DNA of 64,000 bases from Vibrio tapetis subsp. tapetis (GTDB taxonomy: Bacteria > Pseudomonadota > Gammaproteobacteria > Enterobacterales > Vibrionaceae): contig NZ_LT960611.1 of assembly GCF_900233005.1 (NCBI RefSeq), positions 620,001-684,000 of the forward strand. Reading direction: 5' to 3'. Within the stretch, counting starts at the first letter, position 1. Each line of letters opens with the position of its first letter. This document shows, in pieces, positions 35,103-44,908 of this stretch. Below the pieces are notes generated by a model. It ran no database searches. It was not told where the DNA came from and worked only from the letters and a program-made list of their open reading frames with translations. The position numbers were made by a program, and so were the translations under genes.

Positions 35103-36290
35103 TTATGTATGAAACACCGCAGAAGAAATCATCAGATTTCCATGAGAATTAACGCCCGCATTGAAGCCACCTTGCTCTCCGAAGGTAAACGGACATATGT
35201 ATGATTTTTTATCTAAAGCATTATGAATTTGCTGACTGACCTGATTCATCGTCTTTTCAATATTAAGCATAGAACCTGCACAAAAAATACTGATACTACC
35301 AATTGGAGATGAATTGACTAAATGGGACTGCTTTGCTGTTTCAATCACTCTCTCGGCACGTGATATTAGTCGTTGTTTAGACCCAGACATGAGGTGCACT
35401 GTTTCCCCTTCTTGAATCGAAGTGAAAGTCTCAATACCACCATGAGGCCCAATTTGAGTAGGATGCGCCAAATTATAAAGTGGTTGTTCGTCAACACCAT
35501 AGCTCACGCGACCAAAAGGAAATGAATTTGTATGTTCAAATAATGTTTGGTCATCATAAAGTGTGACATTGTCACTCAGTGCTATCCAGCTTTTATAAAC
35601 GTCAAGACAGGGCTTATGATCGATCTCAATAAGCTCCCTACCTTTCACTTTGGTGACAGTGCCAAAGTGCTCAGTCGCTGAATAGCCAGCTTGAAAGCCC
35701 GCAGTCACGGGTTGAGATGGAAAAAGAACGGTGACAGATACTGCAGACTTGTACGCGAATTCATGGCTGAATAAACTCCAGTCGCCCGTAATTTTGTTAT
35801 CAGCAGCAGTTCCACCAAGTAACGGGACGTACCCACCGAATTCAGCGTTAATCTTATCAATGGCAATTTCTTCTGCGCCCGAGCTCGTGTGCAAAACAAC
35901 CAAATCCGGTTGCTCTCCGGTTCGCCCGCACTTAGCTAATGCCGCATTAAGCGCTCTTTGCGTCGCTAAGCCAACATCCGGGCAATCATCGAGCGAAGTG
36001 ATTGCGCTAGCGTAAGCACTTGAAGGGGTATCTATGATCGCCAAAATCCCGACAACAGGGCCGAGATGAAATCCTTTGTCTGTCATAATGCCTTTACATG
36101 AAGACGCCCCCATGATGACAGAATGAGCAAACTGCTTGGTTAATTCAGATGATAGTTCTTGAGGGCAATACTCCTCAGTGTAATAGCATAATATGAGAGA
36201 CGGCTGGATATCTTGTGGTATCTGTCGTCTCATTTCCTTAATAGCGTTGTCTACTGACACACTATGTGAGTACGCCGATACTAGTTTCAT
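35103..36290 (-). CDS. FIST-domain sensor, NosP-like nitric oxide sensing protein
   Basis: A 395-residue protein with N- and C-terminal FIST domains: SLILCYYTEEYCPQELS and IMGASSCKG near the start, FGGYVPLLGGTAADN in the middle and SISIFCAGSMLN toward the end. No membrane span is seen. FIST proteins sense small ligands; the NosP subgroup binds heme and NO and inhibits a partner histidine kinase encoded beside it. Here the next gene is exactly such a kinase. The heme ligand cannot be named from the sequence alone. A perfect matS site lies inside the coding region. Confidence 0.85.
   Translation of the reverse strand: MKLVSAYSHSVSVDNAIKEMRRQIPQDIQPSLILCYYTEEYCPQELSSELTKQFAHSVIMGASSCKGIMTDKGFHLGPVVGILAIIDTPSSAYASAITSLDDCPDVGLATQRALNAALAKCGRTGEQPDLVVLHTSSGAEEIAIDKINAEFGGYVPLLGGTAADNKITGDWSLFSHEFAYKSAVSVTVLFPSQPVTAGFQAGYSATEHFGTVTKVKGRELIEIDHKPCLDVYKSWIALSDNVTLYDDQTLFEHTNSFPFGRVSYGVDEQPLYNLAHPTQIGPHGGIETFTSIQEGETVHLMSGSKQRLISRAERVIETAKQSHLVNSSPIGSISIFCAGSMLNIEKTMNQVSQQIHNALDKKSYICPFTFGEQGGFNAGVNSHGNLMISSAVFHT
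35563..35575. promoter_or_regulatory. matS site
   Basis: GTGACATTGTCAC is a perfect match to GTGACRNYGTCAC. It lies in the FIST gene, 2.7 kb from dif. A one-mismatch copy, GTGACGTGGTCAC, is at 33438-33450 in the kinase gene. Confidence 0.85.
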
Positions 36291-36398
36291 TATGTTCTTA
36301 TTATTTATAATCTACACGCTTCCATTGCGAATTATACACCCGAAGGATAAAAGTCAAAACTATTCCATTTCAATTGAGATATATAGCACCCATTATTG

Positions 36399-36755
36399 TT
36401 ATTTTTGTAGATTAACCCGTACTATTTCAGAGTGTTCTTGACTTGTTAATAATATGTTTATTTTTTTATCTTTAGAGTGAATTTTAACCGTCTCACCTGT
36501 ATTACTCACCACTTCGCCAGTGGGATTGAGCTTAATATCAACATCATTCAAGTGGCCATTTAATAAATAGCCATTTTCTATTTCAATAACGGAAACATTT
36601 TTTTGAGCAAACACAAACTCACATTTATTTACACTGCATTTACTCAATGTGTACACCTTGTGCTGAAATGTTCGCCACGTAAAAGCAGCGACTAAAATCA
36701 ACAACATGACAATAATTTGAGCAAGCCTAGCTCTCGTCAGCTTCTCTGCAGCCAT
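36399..36755 (-). CDS. Unknown single-span membrane protein next to cco operon
   Basis: A 118-residue protein with an N-terminal membrane helix (LAQIIVMLLILVAAFTW) and a periplasmic beta-rich domain with two Cys (KCSVNKCEFVF), which may form a disulfide. The longer frame to 36779 runs through the ribosome site itself; the ATG at 36755 follows AAGGAGA correctly. The gene is divergent from ccoN. I do not know its function. The paired Cys and the position suggest a role in oxidase maturation or copper handling, but a coincidence of position is possible. Confidence 0.7.
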   Translation of the reverse strand: MAAEKLTRARLAQIIVMLLILVAAFTWRTFQHKVYTLSKCSVNKCEFVFAQKNVSVIEIENGYLLNGHLNDVDIKLNPTGEVVSNTGETVKIHSKDKKINILLTSQEHSEIVRVNLQK

Positions 36756-36957
36756 TATATCTATTCTCCTTTGTAACAAGCTTCAAACTTTTAGCAATAA
36801 GTTGCAATAACCCAAGTGTATGTGAGGTTAACGCCCTGTCATTGATATGTTAATTCAAGTATAGTGTTAAGCGAAAATGCCGCTTTATTTTTTAAATCGT
36901 AAACGGAATTAACATTATGATAAATCGAAAATTCCTAGTTTGGATTGGGTAGCATTA

Positions 36958-36970
36958 CGACATTATGTCG
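36958..36970. promoter_or_regulatory. Inverted repeat upstream of ccoN
   Basis: CGACAT and ATGTCG flank one base, 46 bases before the ccoN start. It may be an operator. No good FNR box (TTGAT-N4-ATCAA) is seen in this gap. Confidence 0.35.
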
Positions 36971-37015
36971 AATTGAAAGTAAAAGTGTAGTTAATTAAAA
37001 ATTGGAAGCATGCAA

Positions 37016-38443
37016 ATGAGCCAAGAAAAGCAGCTGGAACACAACTACAACTATACCGTAGTACGTCAATTTACCTTAGTAACCATACTTTGGGGAATTG
37101 TCGGGATGGCAGTTGGTGTTTTAATCGCCGCTCAATTAGTCTGGCCACAGCTCAACTTTGATACGCCGTGGTTGACGTATAGTCGCTTACGTCCTCTGCA
37201 TACTAATGCGGTAATTTTTGCGTTTGGTACCAGTGCACTGTTTGCAACATCTTATTATGTTGTGCAGCGTACTTGTCAAACACGTCTATTTGGTGGTCCT
37301 TTGGTCGCCTTCACCTTTTGGGGTTGGCAAGCCATAATTTTATCCGCTGCAATCACTTTACCGTTAGGACTTACGTCTGGTAAAGAGTATGCAGAATTAG
37401 AATGGCCGATTGATATCGCTATCACACTCGTTTGGGTGGCGTATGCGGTAGTGTTCTTCGGAACATTAATAAAGAGGAATACTTCACACATCTATGTAGC
37501 AAACTGGTTCTTTGGTGCCTTCATCATCACCGTAGCCGTCTTGCATATAGTGAACAGTTTGGCTGTTCCGGTTTCATTAGGTAAATCATATTCGATTTAC
37601 TCTGGTGCGGTCGATGCCATGGTTCAGTGGTGGTATGGTCACAACGCAGTAGGCTTCCTACTGACTGCTGGCTTCCTCGGAATGATGTACTACTTTGTAC
37701 CTAAACAAGCTGAACGACCAGTTTACTCTTACCGTTTGTCTATCGTTCACTTTTGGGCTTTGGTTTCACTGTATATTTGGGCTGGTCCTCACCACCTTCA
37801 TTACACAGCATTACCAGATTGGACTCAGTCACTAGGTATGGTCATGTCGTTAGTTCTATTCGCTCCTTCTTGGGGTGGCATGATTAACGGTATTATGACG
37901 CTATCAGGTGCATGGCATAAGCTTCGCCATGATCCTATTTTGCGCTTCCTAGTTGTTTCATTGTCTTTCTACGGTATGTCTACCTTTGAAGGCCCAATGA
38001 TGGCAATCAAAACTGTTAACGCCCTATCTCACTATACGGACTGGACTATCGGTCACGTTCACTCTGGTGCGTTAGGTTGGGTTGCAATGGTATCTATTGG
38101 TTCTGTTTACCACCTTGTACCGCGTTTATTCGGTCAAGAGCGTATGTATTCTATTAGCCTGATCAATGTTCACTTTTGGTTAGCAACTATTGGTACCGTT
38201 CTATACATCGTAGCAATGTGGATTTCAGGTGTAATGCAAGGTCTGATGTGGCGTGCAGTAAATGCTGATGGTACGTTGACTTATAGCTTCGTTGAATCAG
38301 TACAGGCATCTTACCCGTTCTACTTCGTACGCTTCATAGGTGGATTAATCTTCCTATCGGGCATGTTCCTATTGGCTTATAACACTTATAAGACCGTTAG
38401 CGCACCAAAAGATAGCCTAAAAGCTATTGTTCATACGGCTTAA
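37016..38443 (+). CDS. ccoN: Cytochrome cbb3 oxidase subunit I
   Basis: A 475-residue protein with about 12 membrane helices, the catalytic subunit of the high-affinity cbb3 oxidase. It carries the heme and CuB ligands seen as [18 protein letters not shown], the HHLHYT pair and HVHSGALGW. It reduces oxygen to water at low oxygen tension and pumps protons. The ATG at 37016 is eight bases after GGAAG; that at 37010 is too close. It begins the order N-O-Q-P-H-I-S. Confidence 0.97.
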   Translation: MSQEKQLEHNYNYTVVRQFTLVTILWGIVGMAVGVLIAAQLVWPQLNFDTPWLTYSRLRPLHTNAVIFAFGTSALFATSYYVVQRTCQTRLFGGPLVAFTFWGWQAIILSAAITLPLGLTSGKEYAELEWPIDIAITLVWVAYAVVFFGTLIKRNTSHIYVANWFFGAFIITVAVLHIVNSLAVPVSLGKSYSIYSGAVDAMVQWWYGHNAVGFLLTAGFLGMMYYFVPKQAERPVYSYRLSIVHFWALVSLYIWAGPHHLHYTALPDWTQSLGMVMSLVLFAPSWGGMINGIMTLSGAWHKLRHDPILRFLVVSLSFYGMSTFEGPMMAIKTVNALSHYTDWTIGHVHSGALGWVAMVSIGSVYHLVPRLFGQERMYSISLINVHFWLATIGTVLYIVAMWISGVMQGLMWRAVNADGTLTYSFVESVQASYPFYFVRFIGGLIFLSGMFLLAYNTYKTVSAPKDSLKAIVHTA

Positions 38444-38455
38444 GGAGATGACGAG

Positions 38456-39076
38456 ATGAGTTCTAATTCAAAAAATCGCCATGAGATAGTCGAAAAGAAC
38501 GTTGGGTTGCTTGCGATACTGATTGTTGTGGCTATTAGTTTTGGTGCTTTGGTAGAGATCACCCCGCTGATTTTTCAAAAGCAAACCACTGAACCTGTAG
38601 AAAACCTACGAGCTTACACAGCGCTTGAAATGGAAGGTCGCGATATTTACATTCGTGAAGGTTGTAACGTATGTCACAGCCAAATGATCCGCCCTTTCCG
38701 TTCAGAAACAGAACGCTACGGTCACTACTCGGTTGCGGGTGAAAGTGTCTGGGAGCATCCGTTCTTATGGGGTTCTAAGCGTACAGGCCCTGATCTAGCC
38801 CGTGTTGGTGGTCGTTACTCTGATGAGTGGCACCGTGTTCACCTGATCAACCCTCGCCAATTGGTACCTGAATCGAATATGCCAGGTTTCCCTTGGTTTG
38901 AAGAAAACGTCTTAGACGGTGAGTTGACACAACGTAAGCTGGAAGTATTCCGCAACCAGTTTGGTGTCCCTTACACGGATGAACAAATTGCCAACGCGAA
39001 ACAAGATGTTGCAGGTAAAACCGAGATGGATGCCATCATCGCTTACCTTCAGTCTCTTGGCCACGCGATGAAATAA
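38456..39076 (+). CDS. ccoO: Cytochrome cbb3 oxidase subunit II (monoheme)
   Basis: A 206-residue protein with one N-terminal membrane helix ([20 protein letters not shown]) and a periplasmic cytochrome c domain with one heme site CNVCH (residues ~71-75). The axial Met is likely in SNMPGFPW. It passes electrons from CcoP to CcoN. GGAGATGACGAG precedes the ATG and the gene lies 12 bases after ccoN. Confidence 0.96.
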   Translation: MSSNSKNRHEIVEKNVGLLAILIVVAISFGALVEITPLIFQKQTTEPVENLRAYTALEMEGRDIYIREGCNVCHSQMIRPFRSETERYGHYSVAGESVWEHPFLWGSKRTGPDLARVGGRYSDEWHRVHLINPRQLVPESNMPGFPWFEENVLDGELTQRKLEVFRNQFGVPYTDEQIANAKQDVAGKTEMDAIIAYLQSLGHAMK

Positions 39077-39085
39077 GGAGCAGAT

Positions 39086-39268
39086 ATGGATATCGGTACT
39101 ATTCATAGTATATGGACTCTATTGCTTTTCATTAGCTTCTTAGGAGTCGTATGGTGGGCATATGGTAAAAGCCGTAAATCTCGCTTTGATGAAGCCGCTA
39201 ACTTAGTTTTTGCAGACGAACCGCAAAACAAAGAAGCTCAAGAAGCAGATAAAGGAGTGACCAAGTAA
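39086..39268 (+). CDS. ccoQ: Cytochrome cbb3 oxidase subunit CcoQ
   Basis: A 60-residue protein with one membrane helix (IWTLLLFISFLGVVWWAY) and a charged cytoplasmic tail, the normal FixQ/CcoQ form. It stabilises the complex. It starts after AAGGAG, and its stop overlaps the ccoP start by one base. Confidence 0.93.
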   Translation: MDIGTIHSIWTLLLFISFLGVVWWAYGKSRKSRFDEAANLVFADEPQNKEAQEADKGVTK

Positions 39269-40236
39269 TGAGTACATTCTGGAGTATCTGGATAAGCGTA
39301 ATTACCATCGGCACTCTCGTTGGCTGCGCCGCGCTGCTTTATTGGTGTGTAAAAGACAAAATGGGCGTAGAGGAAGGGGAAGACATGGGTCATGAATACG
39401 ATGGTATTCGTGAGCTAAACAACCCACTTCCTAAATGGTGGACGTATTTGTTCATCAGTACGTTCATCTTCTCAGCTGTTTACTTAGTTCTGTATCCAGG
39501 GCTTGGCAACTTTGCAGGCGTATTGGGTTGGACAAGTTCTGACCAAGAAGTACGTAGCCTAGAAGAGTCTCGCGCGTCAGTTGCACGTTCACACAGTGAA
39601 AAACGCATTGATCAGTACGCAATGGAGCTAGATGATGCCCAAGCCAACTTTGGTGAAGCATATAAAAAACTGGCTTTTACAAGTACAGGTGAATTGCGCC
39701 CTATCCCTGAGATAGCGGGTGATGAAGAAGCACTTAAAGTAGGTCAACGTCTATTTTTGCAAAACTGTTCGCAGTGTCACGGCTCAGATGCTCGTGGTCA
39801 AATAGGTTTTCCTAACTTGACTGATGACGCTTGGCTATATGGCGGTGAACCACAAGCTATCGTAAATACTGTCCTTCATGGACGTATTGGCGCGATGCCA
39901 GCTTGGGGCGATGCGTTTGGTGAGCAAGGCGTAAAAGAGGTTGTTACCTACACTCTTAGCCTCGCAGGCCGTAAAGTAAATGCTCGTGAAGCGGAAGCTG
40001 GTAAAGCTCGTTTTGCAGCGTGTGCGGCGTGTCACGGTACGGATGGTAAAGGAAACCCTGCATTTGGCGCTCCTGACCTAACAGACCAAGACTGGCTGTT
40101 TGGCGACACTCGTGAAGCCATTACACAAACAGTTGCTTACGGACGTCAAGGCGTGATGCCAGCATGGAAAGATATTTTGGGTGAAGACAAAGTTCAGCTC
40201 GTATCTGCCTATGTTTGGAGCCTAAGTAACAAGTAA
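39268..40236 (+). CDS. ccoP: Cytochrome cbb3 oxidase subunit III (diheme)
   Basis: A 322-residue protein with two N-terminal membrane helices and two cytochrome c domains with heme sites CSQCH (near residue 168) and CAACH (near residue 249). Axial Met residues are probably in GAMPAWGD and GVMPAWKD. It accepts electrons from the bc1 complex or soluble cytochromes. A terminator follows before the FixH gene. Confidence 0.96.
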   Translation: MSTFWSIWISVITIGTLVGCAALLYWCVKDKMGVEEGEDMGHEYDGIRELNNPLPKWWTYLFISTFIFSAVYLVLYPGLGNFAGVLGWTSSDQEVRSLEESRASVARSHSEKRIDQYAMELDDAQANFGEAYKKLAFTSTGELRPIPEIAGDEEALKVGQRLFLQNCSQCHGSDARGQIGFPNLTDDAWLYGGEPQAIVNTVLHGRIGAMPAWGDAFGEQGVKEVVTYTLSLAGRKVNAREAEAGKARFAACAACHGTDGKGNPAFGAPDLTDQDWLFGDTREAITQTVAYGRQGVMPAWKDILGEDKVQLVSAYVWSLSNK

Positions 40237-40252
40237 ATCGTAACATTTCACT

Positions 40253-40284
40253 ACAGCCCCTGTTCAAGGGGCTGTCTTTTCTTT
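40253..40284 (+). terminator. Terminator between ccoP and the assembly genes
   Basis: ACAGCCCC pairs with GGGGCTGT around TGTTCAA, followed by a T-rich run. It probably reduces reading into the assembly genes. Confidence 0.8.
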
Positions 40285-40320
40285 AAGTTAAATCTATGTT
40301 TTGTAGTTGAGATTTTTTTT

Positions 40321-40800
40321 ATGATAACTCCTTGGTATAAACAGTTTTGGCCGTGGTTCTTAATCGCACTTCCAGCGTCTGTCGTTATTGGCAGCTTTGT
40401 TACGCTTGGCTTATTTTCAAAAAATGCGGTTTCACTTGTAGCAGAGGATTATTATAAAAAAGGTAAAGGTATCAACATTGATCTATCAAAAATCAATGCC
40501 GCCAAAGAACTAGAACTTGGCGCTATGGTACTTTCGAAACAAAATTCCGTTATTGTTCAATTCGATAAAGGCGAGCTAACACACTTCCCCGCTCTGATCG
40601 TTTACTTTACTCACCGTACGTTGCCAGACCGCGATTTTCAGAAAACACTCTCTGCTGATGGCCAAGGAAACTACCAATTCTCGTTACCCAATAAGATCTC
40701 TGGTCCTTGGTTTATTGAGCTTGAGCCCCATAACCAGCAATGGCTTATACAAGGAAAGGTCGAATTCCCTTCTGAATCTCCAACAGCATTAATGAAATAG
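40321..40800 (+). CDS. ccoH: FixH/CcoH family oxidase assembly protein
   Basis: A 159-residue protein with an N-terminal membrane helix (FWPWFLIALPASVVIGSFVTLG), the YYKKGKGIN motif common in FixH, and a periplasmic immunoglobulin-like domain. FixH/CcoH is needed for assembly or stability of the cbb3 oxidase. It lies three bases before the copper ATPase gene. Confidence 0.88.
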   Translation: MITPWYKQFWPWFLIALPASVVIGSFVTLGLFSKNAVSLVAEDYYKKGKGINIDLSKINAAKELELGAMVLSKQNSVIVQFDKGELTHFPALIVYFTHRTLPDRDFQKTLSADGQGNYQFSLPNKISGPWFIELEPHNQQWLIQGKVEFPSESPTALMK

Positions 40801-40803
40801 ATC

Positions 40804-43173
40804 ATGGATAAAGCGTGTTACCACTGTGGTGAAGAAGTCCCAGCAAACACCGATTTTATCGTCGAAATTTTGGGAGAAGACCGGGACATGTGTTGCCCCG
40901 GTTGCGAATCGGTAGCCAGTACGATCGTTGAAAGCGGGCTAGTTTCTTATTATCAATACCGAACTGCGCCTGCCGAAAAAGCGGATCTCGTTCCAGAACA
41001 GCTTAGAAATCTAATCCACTACGATAATGAAGAAGTTCAAGACGAATTTGTTCGCCAAACTGAAGACTGTTCAGAGGTCACATTATCGGTCGAAGGGGTT
41101 TCCTGTGCCGCTTGCGCATGGTTAATAGAAAAACAACTCATGCACCATAAAGGTGTCGTGTCTATTCGCGTTAACACCACCACAAACCGCGCATTATTAA
41201 GTTGGTCTAAATCGGAAGCCAAACTAAGTGAACTTCTAGCGGCCATACACCAACTCGGTTATAAAGCTGCGCCATTCGAAGCTGATAATCAAGAAGCGGC
41301 CTACCATCGCCAAATGAAGCAATATCTCTACCGACTCGGTATTGCGGGCATAGCGACGATGCAAGTGATGATGCTTGCGGTAGCTTTGTATTTAGAAGTG
41401 TTTGGAGACCTTGACCCTCAATTTAAACAGTATTTTCGCGTTGTCAGCCTTATTTTTGCCACTCCCGTATTACTCTATTCAGCGCTTCCTTTTTACTTAA
41501 ACGCATGGCGGAGCCTTAAGGGCCGAACACTAGGGATGGATGTTCCGGTTTCGATCGCTTTAATTTTTGCTTATGTTGCCAGCCTAGTGGCAACTGTCAC
41601 AGAAAATGGCGAAGTATTCTTTGAGTCCATCTCAATGTTCACTTTCTTTTTGCTTTTGGGTCGTTTTCTCGAAATGCGAGCAAGAAGACAAGCTGCAGCG
41701 GCAAGTGCCAATCTACTTAAGCTGGTTCCTGCTATCGCAACGAAACTAGATGGCAGTCAGACGCCAGTAAAATCGCTTATCGTCGGTGATCAAATCCGAG
41801 TATTACCAGGTGAACACATTCCGGCTGACGGCGTCGTGTTAAAAGGCCGAATACACATTAATGAAGCGATGCTTACTGGTGAATCCGTTCCTGTTGTTAA
41901 ACAGCAAGGAGACAGCGTCTTTGCCGGCACGCTCAATGGGGACGAGTCGTTTGAGTTAGAGGTTACAACAAAAAAAGCAGACTCAATGATTGCTCATATT
42001 GTGCGCTTGCAAGATGAAGCTCAGATGTCTAAGCCAAAAATTGCCGAAGTCGCAGATGTTGTTGCTCGCTACTTCGTTGCCGTAATCCTGATTATCGCCG
42101 CTGGAACCTGGTTCTATTGGCATCAATCTAAACCAGAAGACGCGTTTTGGATAATGCTCGCGGTTTTGGTTGCCACCTGCCCTTGTGCTTTATCTTTGGC
42201 GACACCAACGGCAATTACCTGCGCCACGTCTAGGCTAGGTAACCTCGGCATATTACTGCGTAAAGGGCATGTCTTTGAAACCTTATGCAAAGTTAACCAC
42301 CTTGTTATCGATAAAACCGGAACGTTAACCGAAGGCAACATAGCAATTACAGACGTTCAAACTCATGCACAGTTTGATGCCGATACATGTTTAGCAGTTG
42401 CCGCGTCTATGGAGCAGCATGCTAACCACCCTATCGCTAAAGCCTTTTCCGAGCATTTAAACAGCAAGGTTGAAGTAACAAGCGTTGAAAACTTAATCGG
42501 CTTTGGTGTTCAGGGGCAATGGAATGGTCAAAAATGTCAGTTAGGCAGTGAGTCGTTCGTGTTAGGGGACGTGAAAGGATCATCCCTTCCATCTGTATAT
42601 TTGTCTATTGACGGAGTTCACCAAGCTACGTTTTTCTACCGAGATCCAATTAGAAAAGAGAGTGAAACTCTTATCACTCAATTGTCAAAAGTGGGTGTTA
42701 GAGCGACATTGCTCACTGGCGACTCAATTGAACATGCTAGACCGGTTGCCGATACTATCGGGATCTCATCGGTTGTCGCAAGTGCGACGCCTGAAGATAA
42801 GCTCAATTTTCTCTCTACGCTTAAGCCTGATGAAATCACCCTGATGGTTGGTGACGGCATTAACGATGCCCCTATTCTTGCTGGCGCTCACCTATCGGTC
42901 GCGATGGGCGGTGGAACAGACGTCGCTAAAGCATCAGCAGACATGGTCTTGTTAGGCGATAAACTAGACAAACTGATCATTGCTCGTGAACTTGCACTAA
43001 AAACACGAAAAATCATCAGAGAAAACTTAGCTTGGTCTTTGGGGTACAACTTATTAATATTGCCTTTGGCCGTATCAGGTCTCGTTGCTCCGTATATCGC
43101 GGTTGTGGGAATGTCTGCGAGCTCTATTATTGTTGTCTCGAATTCACTCAGATTACTAAAAGATAAAGGCTAA
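40804..43173 (+). CDS. ccoI: Cation-translocating P-type ATPase CcoI/FixI (copper)
   Basis: A 789-residue P1B-type ATPase. It has an N-terminal Cys cluster (CYHCG at 5-9 and CCPGC), an HMA domain with CAAC at residues 101-104, the membrane metal site CPC at 459-461 (ATCPCALSLAT), the phosphorylation motif DKTGT with Asp503, an HPIAKA nucleotide site, and GDGINDAP. FixI-type pumps deliver copper to the periplasm for the CuB centre of CcoN. Its stop lies four bases before ccoS. Confidence 0.95.
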   Translation: MDKACYHCGEEVPANTDFIVEILGEDRDMCCPGCESVASTIVESGLVSYYQYRTAPAEKADLVPEQLRNLIHYDNEEVQDEFVRQTEDCSEVTLSVEGVSCAACAWLIEKQLMHHKGVVSIRVNTTTNRALLSWSKSEAKLSELLAAIHQLGYKAAPFEADNQEAAYHRQMKQYLYRLGIAGIATMQVMMLAVALYLEVFGDLDPQFKQYFRVVSLIFATPVLLYSALPFYLNAWRSLKGRTLGMDVPVSIALIFAYVASLVATVTENGEVFFESISMFTFFLLLGRFLEMRARRQAAAASANLLKLVPAIATKLDGSQTPVKSLIVGDQIRVLPGEHIPADGVVLKGRIHINEAMLTGESVPVVKQQGDSVFAGTLNGDESFELEVTTKKADSMIAHIVRLQDEAQMSKPKIAEVADVVARYFVAVILIIAAGTWFYWHQSKPEDAFWIMLAVLVATCPCALSLATPTAITCATSRLGNLGILLRKGHVFETLCKVNHLVIDKTGTLTEGNIAITDVQTHAQFDADTCLAVAASMEQHANHPIAKAFSEHLNSKVEVTSVENLIGFGVQGQWNGQKCQLGSESFVLGDVKGSSLPSVYLSIDGVHQATFFYRDPIRKESETLITQLSKVGVRATLLTGDSIEHARPVADTIGISSVVASATPEDKLNFLSTLKPDEITLMVGDGINDAPILAGAHLSVAMGGGTDVAKASADMVLLGDKLDKLIIARELALKTRKIIRENLAWSLGYNLLILPLAVSGLVAPYIAVVGMSASSIIVVSNSLRLLKDKG

Positions 43174-43177
43174 CAAG

Positions 43178-43354
43178 ATGGAAAGTTTATTTATTCTGAT
43201 CCCTATCGCGATCGTTTTAGTGTGCCTCGCTGTTGCCGTATTCTTATGGGCTGTACGAAGTGAACAATTTGAAGACTTAGAGCGTCAAGGTCACAATATT
43301 TTGTTCGATGAAGACCAACCTCGAAAACAGCCAAAAGACACCGATGATGAATGA
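43178..43354 (+). CDS. ccoS: Cytochrome oxidase maturation protein CcoS
   Basis: A 58-residue protein missed by a length cutoff: one membrane helix (LFILIPIAIVLVCLAVAVFLWAV) then RSEQFEDLERQGHNILFD, the CcoS signature. CcoS is needed to incorporate heme and copper into cbb3 oxidase. It overlaps the next gene's start by 11 bases. Confidence 0.93.
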   Translation: MESLFILIPIAIVLVCLAVAVFLWAVRSEQFEDLERQGHNILFDEDQPRKQPKDTDDE

Positions 43355-44015
43355 TTTGCTTGCCGCATTAATGGTCGGATTTTTGGGCGCAGGTCATTGT
43401 ATGGGTATGTGTGGCGGTATTGCTTCCGCAATGTCTTTGGGGGAGCCGTCAAGTTCAAGAACCACCTTAACGACGCTTTGTTATAATTTAGGGCGACTAC
43501 TTACCTATTGTGTCGCTGGTGCTCTGGTAGGTGGTACCGTTTCTTCAATTGCTGAAGTCGCAGACTATAACCAGGCATTTGTATTCCTAAGGCTCGTGGC
43601 AGCCAGTTTCATGATTTTACTTTCTCTTTATCTTGGTAAATGGTGGTTTGGGCTGCTGTTTGTTGAAAAAATTGGGCAACACTTTTGGAAATACCTATCC
43701 CCTTTGGGTAAAAAGCTCCTCCCACTTAAATCACCTTGGCACGCCATTCCATTTGGAATGGTTTGGGGATGGCTTCCGTGCGGGTTAGTTTACTCAATGC
43801 TCACTTGGTCTGCTGTCTCTGGCGACGCGATAAATGGCGCATTGGTAATGCTAGCATTTGGTCTAGGTACTCTACCGTCGATGATCTTAATCGGATTTGG
43901 TGCCACTAAAATGCAACGTTTACAACGATCCCCGACATTTCGTCAAATCGGTGCGTTATTACTGTTGTGCTACGGCCTCTACTCAGGATACGACGCACTG
44001 ATATTATTGTCATAA
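43344..44015 (+). CDS. Sulfite exporter TauE/SafE family protein (CcoI-linked)
   Basis: A 223-residue membrane protein with about six helices, beginning MMNDLLAALMVGFLGAGHCMGMCGG. The HCMGMCGG motif marks the subgroup found after ccoS in gammaproteobacteria, which probably handles copper or is needed for oxidase biogenesis. The frame is open further upstream, but the ATG pair at 43344/43347 inside the ccoS end is the natural start. The real substrate is unknown; it is not a demonstrated sulfite exporter. Confidence 0.88.
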   Translation: MMNDLLAALMVGFLGAGHCMGMCGGIASAMSLGEPSSSRTTLTTLCYNLGRLLTYCVAGALVGGTVSSIAEVADYNQAFVFLRLVAASFMILLSLYLGKWWFGLLFVEKIGQHFWKYLSPLGKKLLPLKSPWHAIPFGMVWGWLPCGLVYSMLTWSAVSGDAINGALVMLAFGLGTLPSMILIGFGATKMQRLQRSPTFRQIGALLLLCYGLYSGYDALILLS

Positions 44016-44083
44016 TTAGTTATATCTTGTTGTTTTATTATAATATTTTTATCTATCCTTTAGGATTTAGAAGTGTTAAAATA

Positions 44084-44097
44084 TTGATGTATATCAA
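44084..44097. promoter_or_regulatory. FNR box upstream of fnr
   Basis: TTGATGTATATCAA is a perfect match to TTGAT-N4-ATCAA, 17 bases before the fnr start, near the promoter. It fits autoregulation by FNR. Confidence 0.88.
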
Positions 44098-44114
44098 ATT
44101 AGTGCTTGGAAGTT

Positions 44115-44861
44115 ATGATATCTGATAAACCTGCGACAAAACGAATCCAGTCTGGCGGATGTGCTATTCATTGCCAAGATTGTAGTATTAGTCAGCTTTG
44201 TATCCCTTTTACTTTGAATGAGTCTGAGCTAGATCAGCTTGATGAAATCATTGAACGTAAAAAGCCGATCCAAAAAGGCCAAGAACTGTTTAAAGCCGGT
44301 GATGAACTTAAGTCACTTTACGCGATACGTTCTGGGACAATAAAAAGCTATACGATCACAGAACAGGGCGATGAGCAGATTACAGCCTTTCATCTAGCCG
44401 GGGATCTTGTCGGATTTGACGCGATTAATGACAGTGAGCATCCGAGTTTTGCTCAAGCTCTTGAAACGTCGATGGTCTGTGAAATTCCTTATGAAATTCT
44501 TGATGATTTGTCAGGAAAGATGCCAAAGCTAAGGCAGCAAATCATGCGTTTGATGAGTAATGAAATCAAAGGCGATCAAGAAATGATTTTGCTGTTGTCT
44601 AAGAAAAACGCAGAAGAAAGGTTAGCGGCATTCCTGTATAACTTGTCTACTCGTTTCTCTCAACGAGGCTTTAGCCCGCGCGAGTTCAGACTTACGATGA
44701 CACGTGGAGACATAGGCAACTATCTGGGGTTAACGGTAGAGACAATTAGCCGTTTGTTAGGACGTTTCCAAAAATCCGACATCCTTAGTGTAAAAGGTAA
44801 GTACATTACCATTGTCGATCACAGTGCACTGCAAGATTTAGCTGGCGTAAGTAAAGGTTAA
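44115..44861 (+). CDS. fnr: Oxygen-responsive transcriptional regulator FNR
   Basis: A 248-residue FNR. The [4Fe-4S] ligands are Cys16, 20, 23 and 29 region ([16 protein letters not shown]), of which three plus a central Cys form the cluster. A CRP-like sensor domain is followed by a helix-turn-helix with the recognition helix [13 protein letters not shown], which has the E-SR pattern for TTGAT sites. It activates anaerobic genes such as cbb3 oxidase and formate dehydrogenase, both in this window. The ATG at 44115 is used; the frame extends back to a TTG at 44106. Confidence 0.96.
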   Translation: MISDKPATKRIQSGGCAIHCQDCSISQLCIPFTLNESELDQLDEIIERKKPIQKGQELFKAGDELKSLYAIRSGTIKSYTITEQGDEQITAFHLAGDLVGFDAINDSEHPSFAQALETSMVCEIPYEILDDLSGKMPKLRQQIMRLMSNEIKGDQEMILLLSKKNAEERLAAFLYNLSTRFSQRGFSPREFRLTMTRGDIGNYLGLTVETISRLLGRFQKSDILSVKGKYITIVDHSALQDLAGVSKG

Positions 44862-44877
44862 TTCCCCTTTTCTATCC

Positions 44878-44908
44878 ATGAAGCGGCTCAAAACTGAGCC
44901 ACTTCATA
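44878..44908 (+). terminator. Hairpin after fnr
   Basis: ATGAAG-GGCTCA pairs with TGAGCC-CTTCAT with one mismatched pair, followed by a short T-rich run. Likely terminator. Confidence 0.6.
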
